Positions 1 through 9,007 are shown, counted from the first letter of the stretch. The stretch is 64,000 nt of DNA from Pseudanabaena galeata CCNP1313 (GCF_029910235.1 NZ_CP112874.1:3286001-3350000), one strand, 5' to 3'. Made by a program: numbers and translations. Notes: generated by a model not told the origin, from the letters alone.

Positions 1-590
1 TCTGTAATTATTTTCAGATATTGACTATGATAATTACAAAGCTTTTCTATAAAATTTAAGGTAGTTTCATCACAGTCTGTAAAAATCAATATTCTTTCAA
101 GAAAATCTATAAAAAAGCCTTCATCAAGAGCCGTAAATTCTCCAGCTTCTAAAAGATTAACAACATCCAAATCAATTAGACAACTAGAAACATATGCTTC
201 TTTTTTAATGAATAGATTGACAATGGAAATTAAGTTGTAAAAATTATGGGGATTGAGATCACGCAAAATATTACGAATTGGAATAGCAAGATCGTATCTT
301 TTCAGGTCTTTTTGTTTTTCGGCTTCTGCATCTAAAAAGTTGATAAATTGTTCATCGTCACTCTCAAGACTATCAATATCACTTTTGCCTAATGCTTTAA
401 GCCAATTTATTTCTGCTTCTGCAATTTCTCCTAACAAAAACAAACATAAACCTAAATAACAATAATCGGAACTACTACCATTACCAGAATTAATAATTTC
501 CTGAAAAATTATTTGTGCATCCTCATATTCTTGTTTTTCAAAGTGTGAATATGCTAAGTCTTGCAGTTGTTTATTTAATTTAAAGTTCAT
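1..590 (-). CDS. TPR-like protein, N-terminal part (cut by window edge)
   Basis: The reading frame opens with ATG at 590 and stays open to base 1, so about 196 residues are visible and the C-terminus lies outside the window. The first 60 residues look like tetratricopeptide helices, with small residues at spacings typical of TPR (a YEDAQIIFQEI segment and a LFLLGEIAEAEINWLKAL segment). The rest is acidic and helical with no motif I recognise. In cyanobacteria such TPR N-termini often precede a glycosyltransferase or methyltransferase domain, but that part cannot be seen. It lies 115 bp downstream of two pilin genes on the same strand. Confidence 0.6.
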   Translation of the reverse strand, partial: MNFKLNKQLQDLAYSHFEKQEYEDAQIIFQEIINSGNGSSSDYCYLGLCLFLLGEIAEAEINWLKALGKSDIDSLESDDEQFINFLDAEAEKQKDLKRYDLAIPIRNILRDLNPHNFYNLISIVNLFIKKEAYVSSCLIDLDVVNLLEAGEFTALDEGFFIDFLERILIFTDCDETTLNFIEKLCNYHSQYLKIIT

Positions 591-705
591 GATTTGATAC
601 CTTACCGCGCTTACTTAAAAATTGTTATATACATAGAATAAAGATGGGTAGAAGATATAAATCAACTACCCATCTCAATATATTTAGTGTAAACCAGTCT
701 AAAAA

Positions 706-1311
706 CTAGTTAACAGGAACAAAGCCAGTAGTATCAGCTTGGTTTGCACATACTGGAGCCAAGCTGGTGTTCAATACAAAACCAGCGGTGACACTCGCAG
801 CCGCAGTTGCGCCAGCAATACTAGAAGCACCGCCATTAACTGGAGGAAGTTTGCCTTCACAAAGGGCAGCTAAGGTTGTTGCTTCACCAGAACCCTGAGG
901 GGTTGCCAAATTAACTGCACCTACATAAGCCTTGATACTAGGTTCGCGGGGAACTGCACCACTGTAAGCATTAGCATCAGTACCAGTTGTTCCTCTAGAA
1001 GAACCTAATGTTGTGTAAGTGTAGTTTTCTGTAGTTGCGGCAACACCAATTGACAAGTTGGTTAAGCTATCAGCAAAGCGTTGCTTTTCTAGGTAGTAGG
1101 CTTGTTGAGCACGGTTTGCAGAACCAACATAGGTCTTAGCTTCAGACTGACGAGCTTTTGCAGCTTGATTAAGGAAAGAAGGAAGTGCGATCGCAGCAAG
1201 AATACCGATGATGATGATAACAACGAGAAGTTCGATCAGGGTGAAGCCCTTTTCGCCATTCTTCTTGTTGAGCATGTGTTGGATGAGCTTAGTCTTGAAT
1301 TCAGATTTCAT
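706..1311 (-). CDS. pilA: Type IV pilin, PilA-like
   Basis: Major-type pilin precursor of 201 residues. A short basic leader ends at Gly22, followed by the prepilin peptidase site and the N-methylated helix (G|FTLIELLVVIIIIGILAA, with the conserved Glu at mature position 5). The helix continues into QAAKARQSEAKTYVGSANRA, the usual cyanobacterial PilA stalk. The C-terminal region has two cysteines (LCEG and VCANQ) that could form the pilin disulfide loop. PilA is exported, cleaved and assembled into the surface fibre used for twitching and DNA uptake. A second pilin lies directly upstream on the same strand. Confidence 0.93.
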   Translation of the reverse strand: MKSEFKTKLIQHMLNKKNGEKGFTLIELLVVIIIIGILAAIALPSFLNQAAKARQSEAKTYVGSANRAQQAYYLEKQRFADSLTNLSIGVAATTENYTYTTLGSSRGTTGTDANAYSGAVPREPSIKAYVGAVNLATPQGSGEATTLAALCEGKLPPVNGGASSIAGATAAASVTAGFVLNTSLAPVCANQADTTGFVPVN

Positions 1312-1451
1312 AATTCTTTAATCCCGTGTATGTCAAGAAAGTTAACTTGTTGGGTTGTTGTGAAAGTAACTTACCCACAAAAAAACAGGATGATATCACT
1401 CTGACTAAAAATATTTTTGGCTGCGTAACATCTGTTAAAGCCAACTCGCTA

Positions 1452-2024
1452 TTACTGCAAAGAAAATCCCGTAGGGCAAACCATTGTCTGAGCTATAGGA
1501 TTCAAAGCCCCAGGAGGGATAGGACTAATATTTGGTGTATTCGCAAGGCAAAAAATAGTGTCAATCCGCACTATCCCCGGAATACCGACCACACCAACAA
1601 GTGACTTGAGGTATGGAGACGTAGGCACTGCCACATTAGTAATTAGCTGCTTGGGTTGCTGAGGCGTAAAGTTTCCATCCACACTACCCGCCAAAGCACT
1701 GTAAGTATAGGAAGAAGAAGCAGTATCTACCCCTAGCCCCAAGTCACCAATATTACTGGTAAATGTCCTTCTCTCTAAGTAATATGCTTGCTGTAATCGG
1801 CTCATGGTTCCGATATAAGCCTTTGCCTCGGCAAATCTTGCCTTGTCAGCTTGACTCAAAAATGAGGGTAGCGCGATCGCCGCCAGCAAACCAATAATGA
1901 TGATTACCACCAATAACTCAATCAGTGTAAAACCTTGGTCTTTCTCGTTATGGTTTTGGACGAAACAGCGATCGCGTAACCATAAACTGACAATACATTC
2001 CAATTCCAAATTATTAAAGTTCAC
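1452..2024 (-). CDS. Type IV pilin-like protein (second pilin)
   Basis: A 190-residue prepilin homologous to its neighbour. The cleavage site is at Gly31 (DQG|FTLIELLVVIIIIGLLAA) with Glu at mature position 5, then a KARFAEAKAYIGTMSRLQQA stalk like that of the neighbouring pilin. The leader as read is 31 residues, longer than the 22 of the neighbour. No ATG lies between residue 1 and the cleavage site, so the long leader may be real. Two C-terminal cysteines (FCLAN and VCPTG) match the disulfide pattern. The two genes look like a tandem duplication that has diverged strongly outside the N-terminal helix. Whether this one is a major or minor pilin cannot be told. Confidence 0.88.
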   Translation of the reverse strand: MNFNNLELECIVSLWLRDRCFVQNHNEKDQGFTLIELLVVIIIIGLLAAIALPSFLSQADKARFAEAKAYIGTMSRLQQAYYLERRTFTSNIGDLGLGVDTASSSYTYSALAGSVDGNFTPQQPKQLITNVAVPTSPYLKSLVGVVGIPGIVRIDTIFCLANTPNISPIPPGALNPIAQTMVCPTGFSLQ

Positions 2025-2172
2025 TTTCCCGCACCTACAGATAACTTTTACCCCTTGCCCTATAGATCAAGTTACCCATTTTTTCGAGATTTAAACCTCT
2101 CCAAAATATTCCAAAACATTAAGGATTCTCGTTTTTAGATCGATCGCATCTCAAGCATTACAAAACACATTA

Positions 2173-2270
2173 GGAATGAAAATTAATTAACTTGTGCAAT
2201 TAAAACCAAAATTTGTTGTGGCGGGCTTCGCCCGCCACAACAAATTTTGGTTTTAATTAATTTTCATTCC
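2173..2270. repeat. 98-bp palindromic intergenic element
   Basis: Outer inverted arms GGAATGAAAATTAATTA (2173-2189) and its complement (2254-2270) enclose a long hairpin whose arms meet at GGCGGGC-TTCG-CCCGCC. The hairpin is perfect over about 28 bp per side. Only a short stretch near 2190-2197 is unpaired. It belongs to the general class of GC-cored palindromes scattered between genes in this window and could also terminate transcription on either strand. Confidence 0.75.
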
Positions 2271-2292
2271 TTAGTCTTGAGACAAGTCCTGA

Positions 2293-2862
2293 CTATCCAA
2301 GAAAATTTACGTCTTCATAGATAGCCGCGATCGCACATTCAAAATCAATACTCGCAAGCTGCACCAAGTCACCATCTCCATAGGATGTTAATTCCCACTT
2401 ACCGCGCTCATTGAGGCGAAAGGCTTCGACACCAATTTGTTCTGAGCTAACCAACACGTATTCACATAAGCTGGTTAACTGACGATAACGGGCAAATTTA
2501 CCTCCTCGGTTGTAGGCTTCGGTACTAGGTGACAACACCTCAATGATTAGGGTTGGGTAAAACACAGCTTTGGCTAAACTGCGATCGCGATCGTCGCAAG
2601 TCACTAATAGATCAGGATAGAAAAACTCACCGTTCTTAGAAATTCCCACCTTCGCGTCCGAACCTAATACCCGACAATTACGTCCCCTAACATGTGGACG
2701 TAATAAAGAAATCAAATTAGCTGCGATCGCACTATGGTCAATTGTCCCACCCGCCATCGCAAATACATCACCATTGATGTACTCATATCTGACTTCTTGC
2801 TTTGCTTCCCATTCAAAATATTCATCAACCGAAATTTTGGGATTATTTGGAACAGCAATCAT
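2293..2862 (-). CDS. Uma2 family endonuclease (DUF820)
   Basis: Protein of 189 residues with the Uma2 fold of the PD-(D/E)XK superfamily. It shows the typical N-terminal [29 protein letters not shown], then a SDAKVGI strand, [11 protein letters not shown] with the metal-binding Asp, [20 protein letters not shown] with the Glu and downstream Lys, and [10 protein letters not shown]. Uma2 proteins are hugely amplified in cyanobacteria. Their biological role is unsettled, with nuclease activity inferred from the fold. The start ATG overlaps the stop of the upstream ATPase gene by 4 bp, which implies co-translation with it. Confidence 0.9.
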   Translation of the reverse strand: MIAVPNNPKISVDEYFEWEAKQEVRYEYINGDVFAMAGGTIDHSAIAANLISLLRPHVRGRNCRVLGSDAKVGISKNGEFFYPDLLVTCDDRDRSLAKAVFYPTLIIEVLSPSTEAYNRGGKFARYRQLTSLCEYVLVSSEQIGVEAFRLNERGKWELTSYGDGDLVQLASIDFECAIAAIYEDVNFLG

Positions 2863-3434
2863 GATTTCGTCCTCAAAATATTATTAATTCTTAGATCAAT
2901 CGAGATCGCATCTCGCGCATTACAAAACACATTAGTCTTGAGCCGCGAATCATTACATAGCCCAATCACTAAAACATTAATATGCTCAATATATGCAGCA
3001 TTCAGCGCCGCCTTGCCCTCCTCATACACAAGCGGAATACCTGGTTGAATGATGGCGAGATTTTGAAAAAATTGGTTAGTACTAGCAAAACAGCGATCTA
3101 TGTATTGACTTAGCAGGTCGAAATCCACCTCAGTTTTACCTTGAATATCGCCTAGGGTATAAGCAATCATGTCAATTGGGGTGCGATCGCTAACAAATGG
3201 TGTTGCGGAATTTTGCCAAACCTGCTCGGCAGCATCCAAAACATGATTCTGCACAAACAGCCTTGTTTGAAAGTCCATTGGTTCCGCAGGATCTAAGCCA
3301 AGCTGGGCAAAAACTTGGCTGGTCGTAGTGCGGACAAAGGGGATATTTAAATGAGATGAGATGGCGATCGCTAATGTTGTTTTGCCTGTACGATGTGCGC
3401 CACAAAGTCCCAAATTGCCTGCAAGTTTAAACAT
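2859..3434 (-). CDS. P-loop ATPase / nucleoside-kinase-like protein
   Basis: Protein of 191 residues. A Walker A motif is visible near the N-terminus ([20 protein letters not shown]) and an [13 protein letters not shown] segment resembles the lid or Walker B region of AAA_28 and kinase-like ATPases. No fused second domain is present. It overlaps Uma2 genes on both sides (4 bp downstream, 8 bp upstream), so the three behave as one translational unit. The substrate is unknown. A small-molecule kinase or NadR-like activity is possible but not shown by the sequence. Confidence 0.75.
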   Translation of the reverse strand: MFKLAGNLGLCGAHRTGKTTLAIAISSHLNIPFVRTTTSQVFAQLGLDPAEPMDFQTRLFVQNHVLDAAEQVWQNSATPFVSDRTPIDMIAYTLGDIQGKTEVDFDLLSQYIDRCFASTNQFFQNLAIIQPGIPLVYEEGKAALNAAYIEHINVLVIGLCNDSRLKTNVFCNARDAISIDLRINNILRTKS

Positions 3435-4290
3435 CGTCTGGATCGATACCTAAAGCTCGTAAACGCTCAGCAAGACGATTAGCACGTAGACTTTCCTGCT
3501 CGGCGCGTAGACTTTCCTGCTCGGCGCGTAGGCTTTCCTGCTCAGCACGTAGACTTTCCTGCTCGGCACGTAGGCTTTCCTGCTCGGCGCGTAGACTTTC
3601 CTGCTCAGCGCGTTGCTGTTGAGTTTCAGCGCGTCTACGCTCTTGGGCGGTGCGTTGCTGTTCTTGCCAGACTTGGATTTCTGATTGCTGTAAACGTTGA
3701 CTTAGTTCCACAGGCGACAAAAATCTTTGACCATCGGGACGCAAGATAATTAAGCTCTGTCCGATCGCCCAATCAAATCTAATTCCTAACAATGGGCTGA
3801 CCCAATTGAGCATTGATGGAATTTGGACTAGGCGATCGCCAACTCGCTGCCAGCCTTCTAAGATCAAATCATCGGGATCGTAAATGTAATATTCCTGAAC
3901 CCCATAGGTTTGATAAAAGTCAAACTTATCTTCAAGGGAATCTTGCCCACGCCGATCTTTATTACTGGGTGACAGGATTTCAAAAACGACCTGTGGCGCA
4001 ATATTATCCTCTAGCCATTGTTTATAAGAGCCTCTGCGACCTTTGGGACGACCGAGAGCCACCATTACATCAGGGGCAACTCGTTTTTGAGTACGGCGCA
4101 CAGGATACCAAAGCAAATCTCCTGCCACAAATACATTGGGGTCATCGGCATACATGATCTCTAAATTTTCTTTGATGATCACAATCCAGCGATATTGTTC
4201 GGTATTGTCAGCCATAGGATTGCCGTCACTGTCAGGATAATCGATCTCTGGAGCGATCGTTTCTTCAGTTGTTAGAGGTTGCAGAGTCAT
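3427..4290 (-). CDS. Uma2 family endonuclease with heptad-repeat tail
   Basis: The Uma2 core is followed by a charged C-terminal coiled coil. I place the start at the ATG at 4290 (MTLQPLTTEETIAPE), giving 287 residues. The longer frame up to 4476 runs into a palindromic mobile element (4374-4504) and is unlikely to be coding. Core motifs are VAPDVMVALGRPKGRRGSYK, PQVVFEILSPSNK and VQEYYIYDPDD. The tail holds six exact RAEQESL heptads encoded by 21-bp tandem repeats (about 3483-3608). Heptads predict a long helix that could multimerise the enzyme. The gene overlaps the ATPase gene downstream by 8 bp. Confidence 0.88.
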   Translation of the reverse strand: MTLQPLTTEETIAPEIDYPDSDGNPMADNTEQYRWIVIIKENLEIMYADDPNVFVAGDLLWYPVRRTQKRVAPDVMVALGRPKGRRGSYKQWLEDNIAPQVVFEILSPSNKDRRGQDSLEDKFDFYQTYGVQEYYIYDPDDLILEGWQRVGDRLVQIPSMLNWVSPLLGIRFDWAIGQSLIILRPDGQRFLSPVELSQRLQQSEIQVWQEQQRTAQERRRAETQQQRAEQESLRAEQESLRAEQESLRAEQESLRAEQESLRAEQESLRANRLAERLRALGIDPDDV

Positions 4291-4373
4291 GGATTTACCC
4301 TCACCGAAACCTGTGCATGATTTATCCATTAAAACATAATCTCCCAAGCTCAGAAAGGCAGCGCAAGGCACGC

Positions 4374-4504
4374 CAGCAATTCTCATTATGAAACCGATTT
4401 TGGTATTTCCAGCGCCGAAGGCGCTGGAAATACCAAAATCGGTTTTTAGAAATCCCGCCGTTGGCGGGCTTTCCAAAAACCGATTTTTATAATGAGAATT
4501 GCTG
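4374..4504. mobile_element. 131-bp palindromic MITE-like element, copy 1
   Basis: Perfect 16-bp terminal inverted repeats CAGCAATTCTCATTAT / ATAATGAGAATTGCTG enclose two hairpins. The arm AAACCGATTTT occurs three times in alternating orientation, so the middle arm can pair with either neighbour. Hairpin cores are CCAGCGCC-GAA-GGCGCTGG and CCCGCC-GTT-GGCGGG. Flanking sequence gives a 9-bp direct repeat with one mismatch, aaggcacgc (4365-4373) and aaagcacgc (4505-4513), as expected for a target duplication. No coding capacity. Sister copies are at 12358-12488 and 20384-20522. Confidence 0.85.
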
Positions 4505-4515
4505 AAAGCACGCCT

Positions 4516-5133
4516 TCATTGATTTTGATTTTTCCTATGAACTGGTAAAAGCATAATTGCTAATATCATGCCGATTTGATTCACATAATATTCTTGAGAA
4601 TCAATAAAAACTCGGTTATCCTTCAAGGTTAGAAATTTCCAGACTGTTCCCGTAGAGACAACACCATAGATCTCTTCATAGTCCTGACCTTCTTGTTGAT
4701 TAAAGATTTGAGCAGCAACCATTTCAGCAATACATTGCCCTAGTCCATTTTTGATATTTTCATTTTTTGCTTCCACGATCGCCATAATTGGTGCTCGAAT
4801 AAAATACTGTTCTTTCGAGAAACTAATCAAATAATCACAATAGCCAGCTAAACCTTTTTCCTTATCAACATTAAATTCTGTACCAGAAAAGAGGCTGATT
4901 TGATAATTAGCTAAACGCCTCAACTCAGCAAGGATTGGCGCAATCAAAAATTCAGAACGTGATTTTTCTGTATTAATTGCTGTTGCTAGGGGTAAATATT
5001 CTGTGAGAGTTTGTTGCAAGTAGTCTGAAGGAGTAACACTTTCTAAAATTCCAAATAAATTACAATCTTCTTCGAGAATTAAATTAAAGGTATTTTGAAC
5101 CTTCTCAAGTGTAGTAAAGTCACTGTAGGACAT
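4516..5133 (-). CDS. PD-(D/E)XK nuclease-like hypothetical protein
   Basis: Conserved-looking protein of 205 residues without a clear name. The middle contains a plausible nuclease core: GYCDYLISF (Asp), then IMAIVEAKNENI (Glu-x-Lys), then LGQCIAEMVAAQIFNQ, with Gln and a helix as in the fourth motif of restriction-type PD-(D/E)XK proteins. The N-terminal half (LIAPILAELRR) resembles the start of type I restriction HsdR N-terminal domains. Stand-alone proteins of this kind are frequent in cyanobacteria. It is separated from the Uma2 gene downstream by the 131-bp element, so it is not clearly in the same operon. Confidence 0.6.
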   Translation of the reverse strand: MSYSDFTTLEKVQNTFNLILEEDCNLFGILESVTPSDYLQQTLTEYLPLATAINTEKSRSEFLIAPILAELRRLANYQISLFSGTEFNVDKEKGLAGYCDYLISFSKEQYFIRAPIMAIVEAKNENIKNGLGQCIAEMVAAQIFNQQEGQDYEEIYGVVSTGTVWKFLTLKDNRVFIDSQEYYVNQIGMILAIMLLPVHRKNQNQ

Positions 5134-5208
5134 GATTTCAGCTCCTTTTGTTGTTAATCCAATGCGTAGAGTCGCGACTCTCTAGAGCGCAACTTTACGG
5201 GTTGGGAG

Positions 5209-6474
5209 TTAGATTCCAAAAACTCTCTTAGCTCGAGACAGATAAGATCGGCGATCGGCTAACCCATTTGTGCCGCCGTTGATGATACGGGTAACAGTAA
5301 GGACATCATCGCGATCGGCATGATTATTAAGTTTGCGAGTATCCCAAAACCAACCTGCGCTTAGACAGGCTAGATCGAAATCCGCTAAACGTTGGGGATT
5401 ACTAATCAAATCCACACCCAATGCTCGACCACACTCAAGATAGTTGGCTCTTCCCGTAACTTGAATCAAGCCACGCCCCTTAAACCTCACACCGTCGCCA
5501 GCCTGAGTATTACCAAGATCTCTTCTTCCTTCGTAGGCTGCACCAGAGGCATATTCCTCGTTAGTGTTAAATCCATCGCTTTCATGTCCCAATTGAGCGA
5601 GGAAATGCGCTTTACGCAGAGGAGTCGTGATTGCGTAACGCTGCATTGTGTTATTCAAGTGAGGCAGTAGCTTCTCAAGGCGATCGCGTCGGGCATAGGG
5701 GGCGATCGCACTCAGTTGTGCTTGAGTAATCAAACCAGAAGTTGTAGCTAGACTAGTTGCGGTAGATCGGGGATATAAACCCTCATAAGGCTCTTGATCG
5801 AGACGACGTGGGGGCAGATTATTGAGAATCCGAATCGTGCTATCAACTAGTACATCCTTGGGGTTGAAATCATCTTTAAGTCCAGTAATCAATTGATCTA
5901 AGCGCCGCGCCGCTAATTTGCGATGCTCAGTCAGATTCGGTGCTTGGTAAAGTCCTTCATAGGGTTTTCGTAGGATGGGGCGCAAAGTTAAGCCACTCAT
6001 CACCCTAATCAAGTCATCAATGCGACCATCAGCACTATTATGTTTTGGATCGGTGATCCTACCGATCGCTGCTACTAAAGTCTGAGCTGCTTGTTTGCGC
6101 CATGTTGCCAAATCCGCCGCAGGGAAAAGTCCCGCATAGGGCGATCGCCCCGTTGGACGTGCGGGTAAATTACGTAAAAAACGGATCAAATCATCGATCG
6201 CCCCATCAAAAACGCTCCCTTCAACATCGGGAATCTTTGGCACGGAAGATTGAAGAGTTAACGCCGCCCGACTGCGCCATGTTGGTAAATCAGCCGCAGG
6301 CAAAATACCTGCATAGGGCTGTCGAGTTTCTGGACGTGCGGGTAAGTTGTTTAACACGCGCACTAGATCATCCACCAGCCCATCTTTATCATTGATCGTG
6401 CTGCCGACAATTTTGGGAACTAAAAAAGCAAGGGTTGCGGCTGCTTGCGATCGCCAAATCTCAACTTGTTTCAT
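5209..6474 (-). CDS. GH19 chitinase/lysozyme-like protein with four N-terminal repeats
   Basis: Protein of 421 residues. Residues 1-245 are four copies of a roughly 60-residue repeat with a W(R)xxAAxTL start, an IDDLIRxLxNLPxRP middle and a PYxGLxPA end. The C-terminal 170 residues are a glycoside hydrolase family 19 domain, with HFLAQLGHESDGF carrying the likely catalytic Glu298 and the family signature GRGLIQVTGRANY at 333-345. GH19 enzymes cleave chitin or, in many bacteria and phages, peptidoglycan. No signal peptide is visible, so export would need a phage-like or alternative route. The repeats may bind cell wall or assemble the protein; I do not recognise them. Confidence 0.85.
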   Translation of the reverse strand: MKQVEIWRSQAAATLAFLVPKIVGSTINDKDGLVDDLVRVLNNLPARPETRQPYAGILPAADLPTWRSRAALTLQSSVPKIPDVEGSVFDGAIDDLIRFLRNLPARPTGRSPYAGLFPAADLATWRKQAAQTLVAAIGRITDPKHNSADGRIDDLIRVMSGLTLRPILRKPYEGLYQAPNLTEHRKLAARRLDQLITGLKDDFNPKDVLVDSTIRILNNLPPRRLDQEPYEGLYPRSTATSLATTSGLITQAQLSAIAPYARRDRLEKLLPHLNNTMQRYAITTPLRKAHFLAQLGHESDGFNTNEEYASGAAYEGRRDLGNTQAGDGVRFKGRGLIQVTGRANYLECGRALGVDLISNPQRLADFDLACLSAGWFWDTRKLNNHADRDDVLTVTRIINGGTNGLADRRSYLSRAKRVFGI

Positions 6475-6511
6475 TGCCTTGATCGGGTAATTTCCACTTT
6501 GCGTAATACCA

Positions 6512-7456
6512 TCATCTTACGAAACGCCCAAAAATCAATTTGACGAAGAAGGGATAGCGGAAAAAGATTTTGCCTAATCCACTGACAATCCATTGGCGTA
6601 AACTAATGATCGCCACAGGCAAATATGGCTCCACCAAAGACTCAAGGGTAACGATGAAGCTATTTGCCCTTGCTTCGATAGGTATGGCAACTCTGATCGT
6701 AATCCAACAAAAAATTAAAATGATAACTACCGCGATCGCCACCAGCCGAAAAACTTGACTTTCTAGAAGACCGAGTAAATTTGTGAAAAATTTCTGGCTG
6801 GATTTTGGTAGCGATGGCAAGGTCAGATTTAGTTTGGAATAAATCCACCAAATCATTAAGACCACAATCGGAGCAGCGCTCGCCATCGCCCAACATTGAT
6901 TAGATAAATAAGCAGTTAAATCGGCTGAGAAACTAAATCTTTTCCCCAGATTTTGCAACGGATCACACCATGTGATTGTCGTTGTAAAAGATACAGTGGC
7001 GATCGCAAATGGTCGTAATTTTTGCTCAACATAATCAGAGATCGCTGTCAAAAGTTGCCGCGAAATTTGACCAACCACAAAACTATGAGTTGTTAAAATG
7101 CGATCGGCGCGAGGATGATACAAGATATCCTCACAAACCTTTTGACTAAGATCGCCATCTATATGTATCAAAGTTCGCAATATGGGTGAATCTGTCTCTG
7201 TTGTAGACAAATTACCCAAACTACCAATTTTATCTGTGTAATAAGTCCAAATGGCGATCGCCCCTTGTCGTTTGGCTGCCATTCCCACACTAGAGGCTAA
7301 TACTTTCAGTAAGTCTCGACTATTAACTCTATAAATAATCTCATTAGCATTGGCTAAATCCTGAGTATCCAGATAAATCTGGTCTATAACAGTGGGATTT
7401 AGCCACAAACTGATTTCGTCATCAATAATAGCCAACCAATCAGGCGTAGCCACCAT
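6512..7456 (-). CDS. Hypothetical membrane protein
   Basis: Protein of 314 residues that I cannot assign to a family. The first 170 residues are soluble in character, with a DTQDLANANEIIYRVNSRDL segment and no catalytic motif I can see. Two strongly hydrophobic segments follow (around ASAAPIVVLMIWWIYSKL and VAIAVVIILIFCWITI), and the C-terminus (LPVAIISLRQWIVSGLGKIF) may be a third membrane or amphipathic segment. It lies 37 bp upstream of the GH19 gene on the same strand, so the two may be co-transcribed. Confidence 0.6.
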   Translation of the reverse strand: MVATPDWLAIIDDEISLWLNPTVIDQIYLDTQDLANANEIIYRVNSRDLLKVLASSVGMAAKRQGAIAIWTYYTDKIGSLGNLSTTETDSPILRTLIHIDGDLSQKVCEDILYHPRADRILTTHSFVVGQISRQLLTAISDYVEQKLRPFAIATVSFTTTITWCDPLQNLGKRFSFSADLTAYLSNQCWAMASAAPIVVLMIWWIYSKLNLTLPSLPKSSQKFFTNLLGLLESQVFRLVAIAVVIILIFCWITIRVAIPIEARANSFIVTLESLVEPYLPVAIISLRQWIVSGLGKIFFRYPFFVKLIFGRFVR

Positions 7457-7468
7457 AATTATAAGTTA

Positions 7469-7656
7469 CCCAAATTTGCAAGGTTGCGCCACTTCGGGAC
7501 ACAACCTTGCGAACCCAAAATTGTAAAGTTGCGCCACTTCGGGACACAACCTTGCGAACCCAAATTGGTAAAGTTGCGTCTCTACGAAGCACAACCTTGC
7601 AAACCCAAATTGATAAAGTTGCGCCCCTGTGGGGCGCAACTTTATCAATTTGGGTT
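7469..7656. repeat. Four 45-bp tandem repeats ending in a hairpin
   Basis: Units begin at 7469, 7514, 7559 and 7604, each starting CCCAAA and containing AAGTTGCGCC or a close variant, then a loop, then CACAACCTTGCRAA. Units 1-3 are imperfect half-palindromes. The fourth closes a perfect hairpin, ATTGATAAAGTTGCGCCCC paired with its complement up to 7656. The array fills the intergenic space between the membrane-protein gene and the next minus-strand gene. A single hairpin of the same core occurs at 16265-16313. Confidence 0.85.
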
Positions 7657-7677
7657 CGCAATTAATTACGTTCATAA

Positions 7678-8526
7678 TTATTTTGCCCGAAACTGCATCA
7701 AGTCTTTGACTAGATTTACGCAAGTGAGGATCAATCCTGACCATTGTTTCTCAGCATTTTCGACCGCTTGATGATGCAAATCAAAAACTAACTTTGCCAT
7801 CTTGGGATCAATTTTGCTTCTAGCTGGCACAAACAAATCATCCAAAAATCGATTGGTCAAATCACCATCAAGTTCAAATCGAGTCTGAGCATAGACACGT
7901 TCACCATTCAAAATTGATTGTTCAAGCTCCCATAACTTTCGGAAGTAACGAATCATCGGCGCATCAGGAATTATTCGTCCTTCGGCATCCTTAGTAATAT
8001 CTAATTGCAATACCTTGTCCGCTAGTTCCTCATAATAAGCTTGTTCAATCTCAAATTGTTCCTTTTGCCTAGGCTCAGTCAAATTTTGACGATTGTTAAA
8101 AGATCGCTCTGCTCGTTTATAAATTTCTAAATCACGGTTGTATCGATCAAGCTCATTCTGAGAAGCTACCGATCCTTGCTTTTGAAGTTCTTTACTACGG
8201 TCAAGGAGAGATCTTCTGATGTCTTGCAGCCCCTCCTCTGTTTTGTACATGATGTTTTCAAGCAGATCAGAGTAAAACTGTCTTGCGTCAAATCTGGTGA
8301 TTGGAATGTGGCTAACAATCATGGTGTTGACTTCCAGCACCGTAATTTCTTCTAAAACATCTTTGATCGTTTCTCGAAATTTATTAAGGGTAGTACTTTC
8401 ACCAGCACCATCTTTTTTAGTCGGTATTGAGGGCTGAGTATTGTTAGCAAGTTTTACACGCCCCGATTTAATGCGAGTCGGTGCATTTTCGGCATTAACT
8501 TTGTTGTTTGTAGCCTGATCTTGCAT
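7678..8526 (-). CDS. Hypothetical protein, alpha-helical
   Basis: Protein of 282 residues, highly charged and predicted helical. The N-terminal 50 residues are low-complexity and basic, with many Asn, Lys and Thr. The middle has long Glu/Arg/Gln-rich stretches (RYNRDLEIYKRAERSFNNRQ) suggesting coiled coil. No membrane segment, signal peptide or known motif is visible. It is followed 40 bp away on the upstream side by another unknown gene on the same strand, and the pair are probably expressed together. Function unknown. Confidence 0.6.
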   Translation of the reverse strand: MQDQATNNKVNAENAPTRIKSGRVKLANNTQPSIPTKKDGAGESTTLNKFRETIKDVLEEITVLEVNTMIVSHIPITRFDARQFYSDLLENIMYKTEEGLQDIRRSLLDRSKELQKQGSVASQNELDRYNRDLEIYKRAERSFNNRQNLTEPRQKEQFEIEQAYYEELADKVLQLDITKDAEGRIIPDAPMIRYFRKLWELEQSILNGERVYAQTRFELDGDLTNRFLDDLFVPARSKIDPKMAKLVFDLHHQAVENAEKQWSGLILTCVNLVKDLMQFRAK

Positions 8527-8566
8527 ACAGATTCCCTTCGCGACAGGTCAAATAAATTAGACAGGA

Positions 8567-9007
8567 CTAGACTCGACTGAGAAAGCGATCGCTACTGAAA
8601 TCAACAGCATCTTCTGTCTCTGGCTCACTTTCACTAGTTAACAAACCTGTTAACTTTTGTCCAATATCGACGAGAGTTTTAAGATTATTAGCGATCGTTT
8701 CTGCACCCTTCTCCACTTGTACTTCATGGAAGCCCCGTAACTCTGCATAGGGCGAACCTTGCAAAAAGTCTGCTCCTAACTCATTTTCGATGTCACCATC
8801 AATCAGATTAATCGTTGTCCTCAAGCGATTACCCGCTCTATGGGTAGTATCACCTTCATGGGCTACCCAAGTCACAATTTCTAACTGCACAAGGTCAGAA
8901 AATATCTCTACCAAAGCATCACCGAAGTTTTTGTTTTCTTTGAGCTTGCTTTGAAAACGTACTGAAGCTGTAGCTGTGACTGATACCGAAGAACTTGCAT
9001 ACGTCAT
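8567..9007 (-). CDS. Hypothetical protein
   Basis: Protein of 146 residues. It begins with a Ser/Ala/Thr-rich strand-forming segment (SSSVSVTATASVRFQSKL) followed by a helical middle and an acidic C-terminus (ESEPETEDAVDF). No known motif. Codon use and the HIP1 sites inside it match the surrounding chromosome. The gene lies 40 bp upstream of the helical hypothetical protein and shares its strand. Confidence 0.6.
   Translation of the reverse strand: MTYASSSVSVTATASVRFQSKLKENKNFGDALVEIFSDLVQLEIVTWVAHEGDTTHRAGNRLRTTINLIDGDIENELGADFLQGSPYAELRGFHEVQVEKGAETIANNLKTLVDIGQKLTGLLTSESEPETEDAVDFSSDRFLSRV

Noticed and set aside
4291-4476. Upstream extension of the Uma2 gene to ATG 4476
   Set aside because: The extra 62 residues are the translation of a palindromic mobile element and of its flank; the family start fits ATG 4290.
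7440-7771. Several open frames with repeated PKLVKLR or VRKVVSR units
   Set aside because: They are translations of the 45-bp repeats, whose length is a multiple of three.
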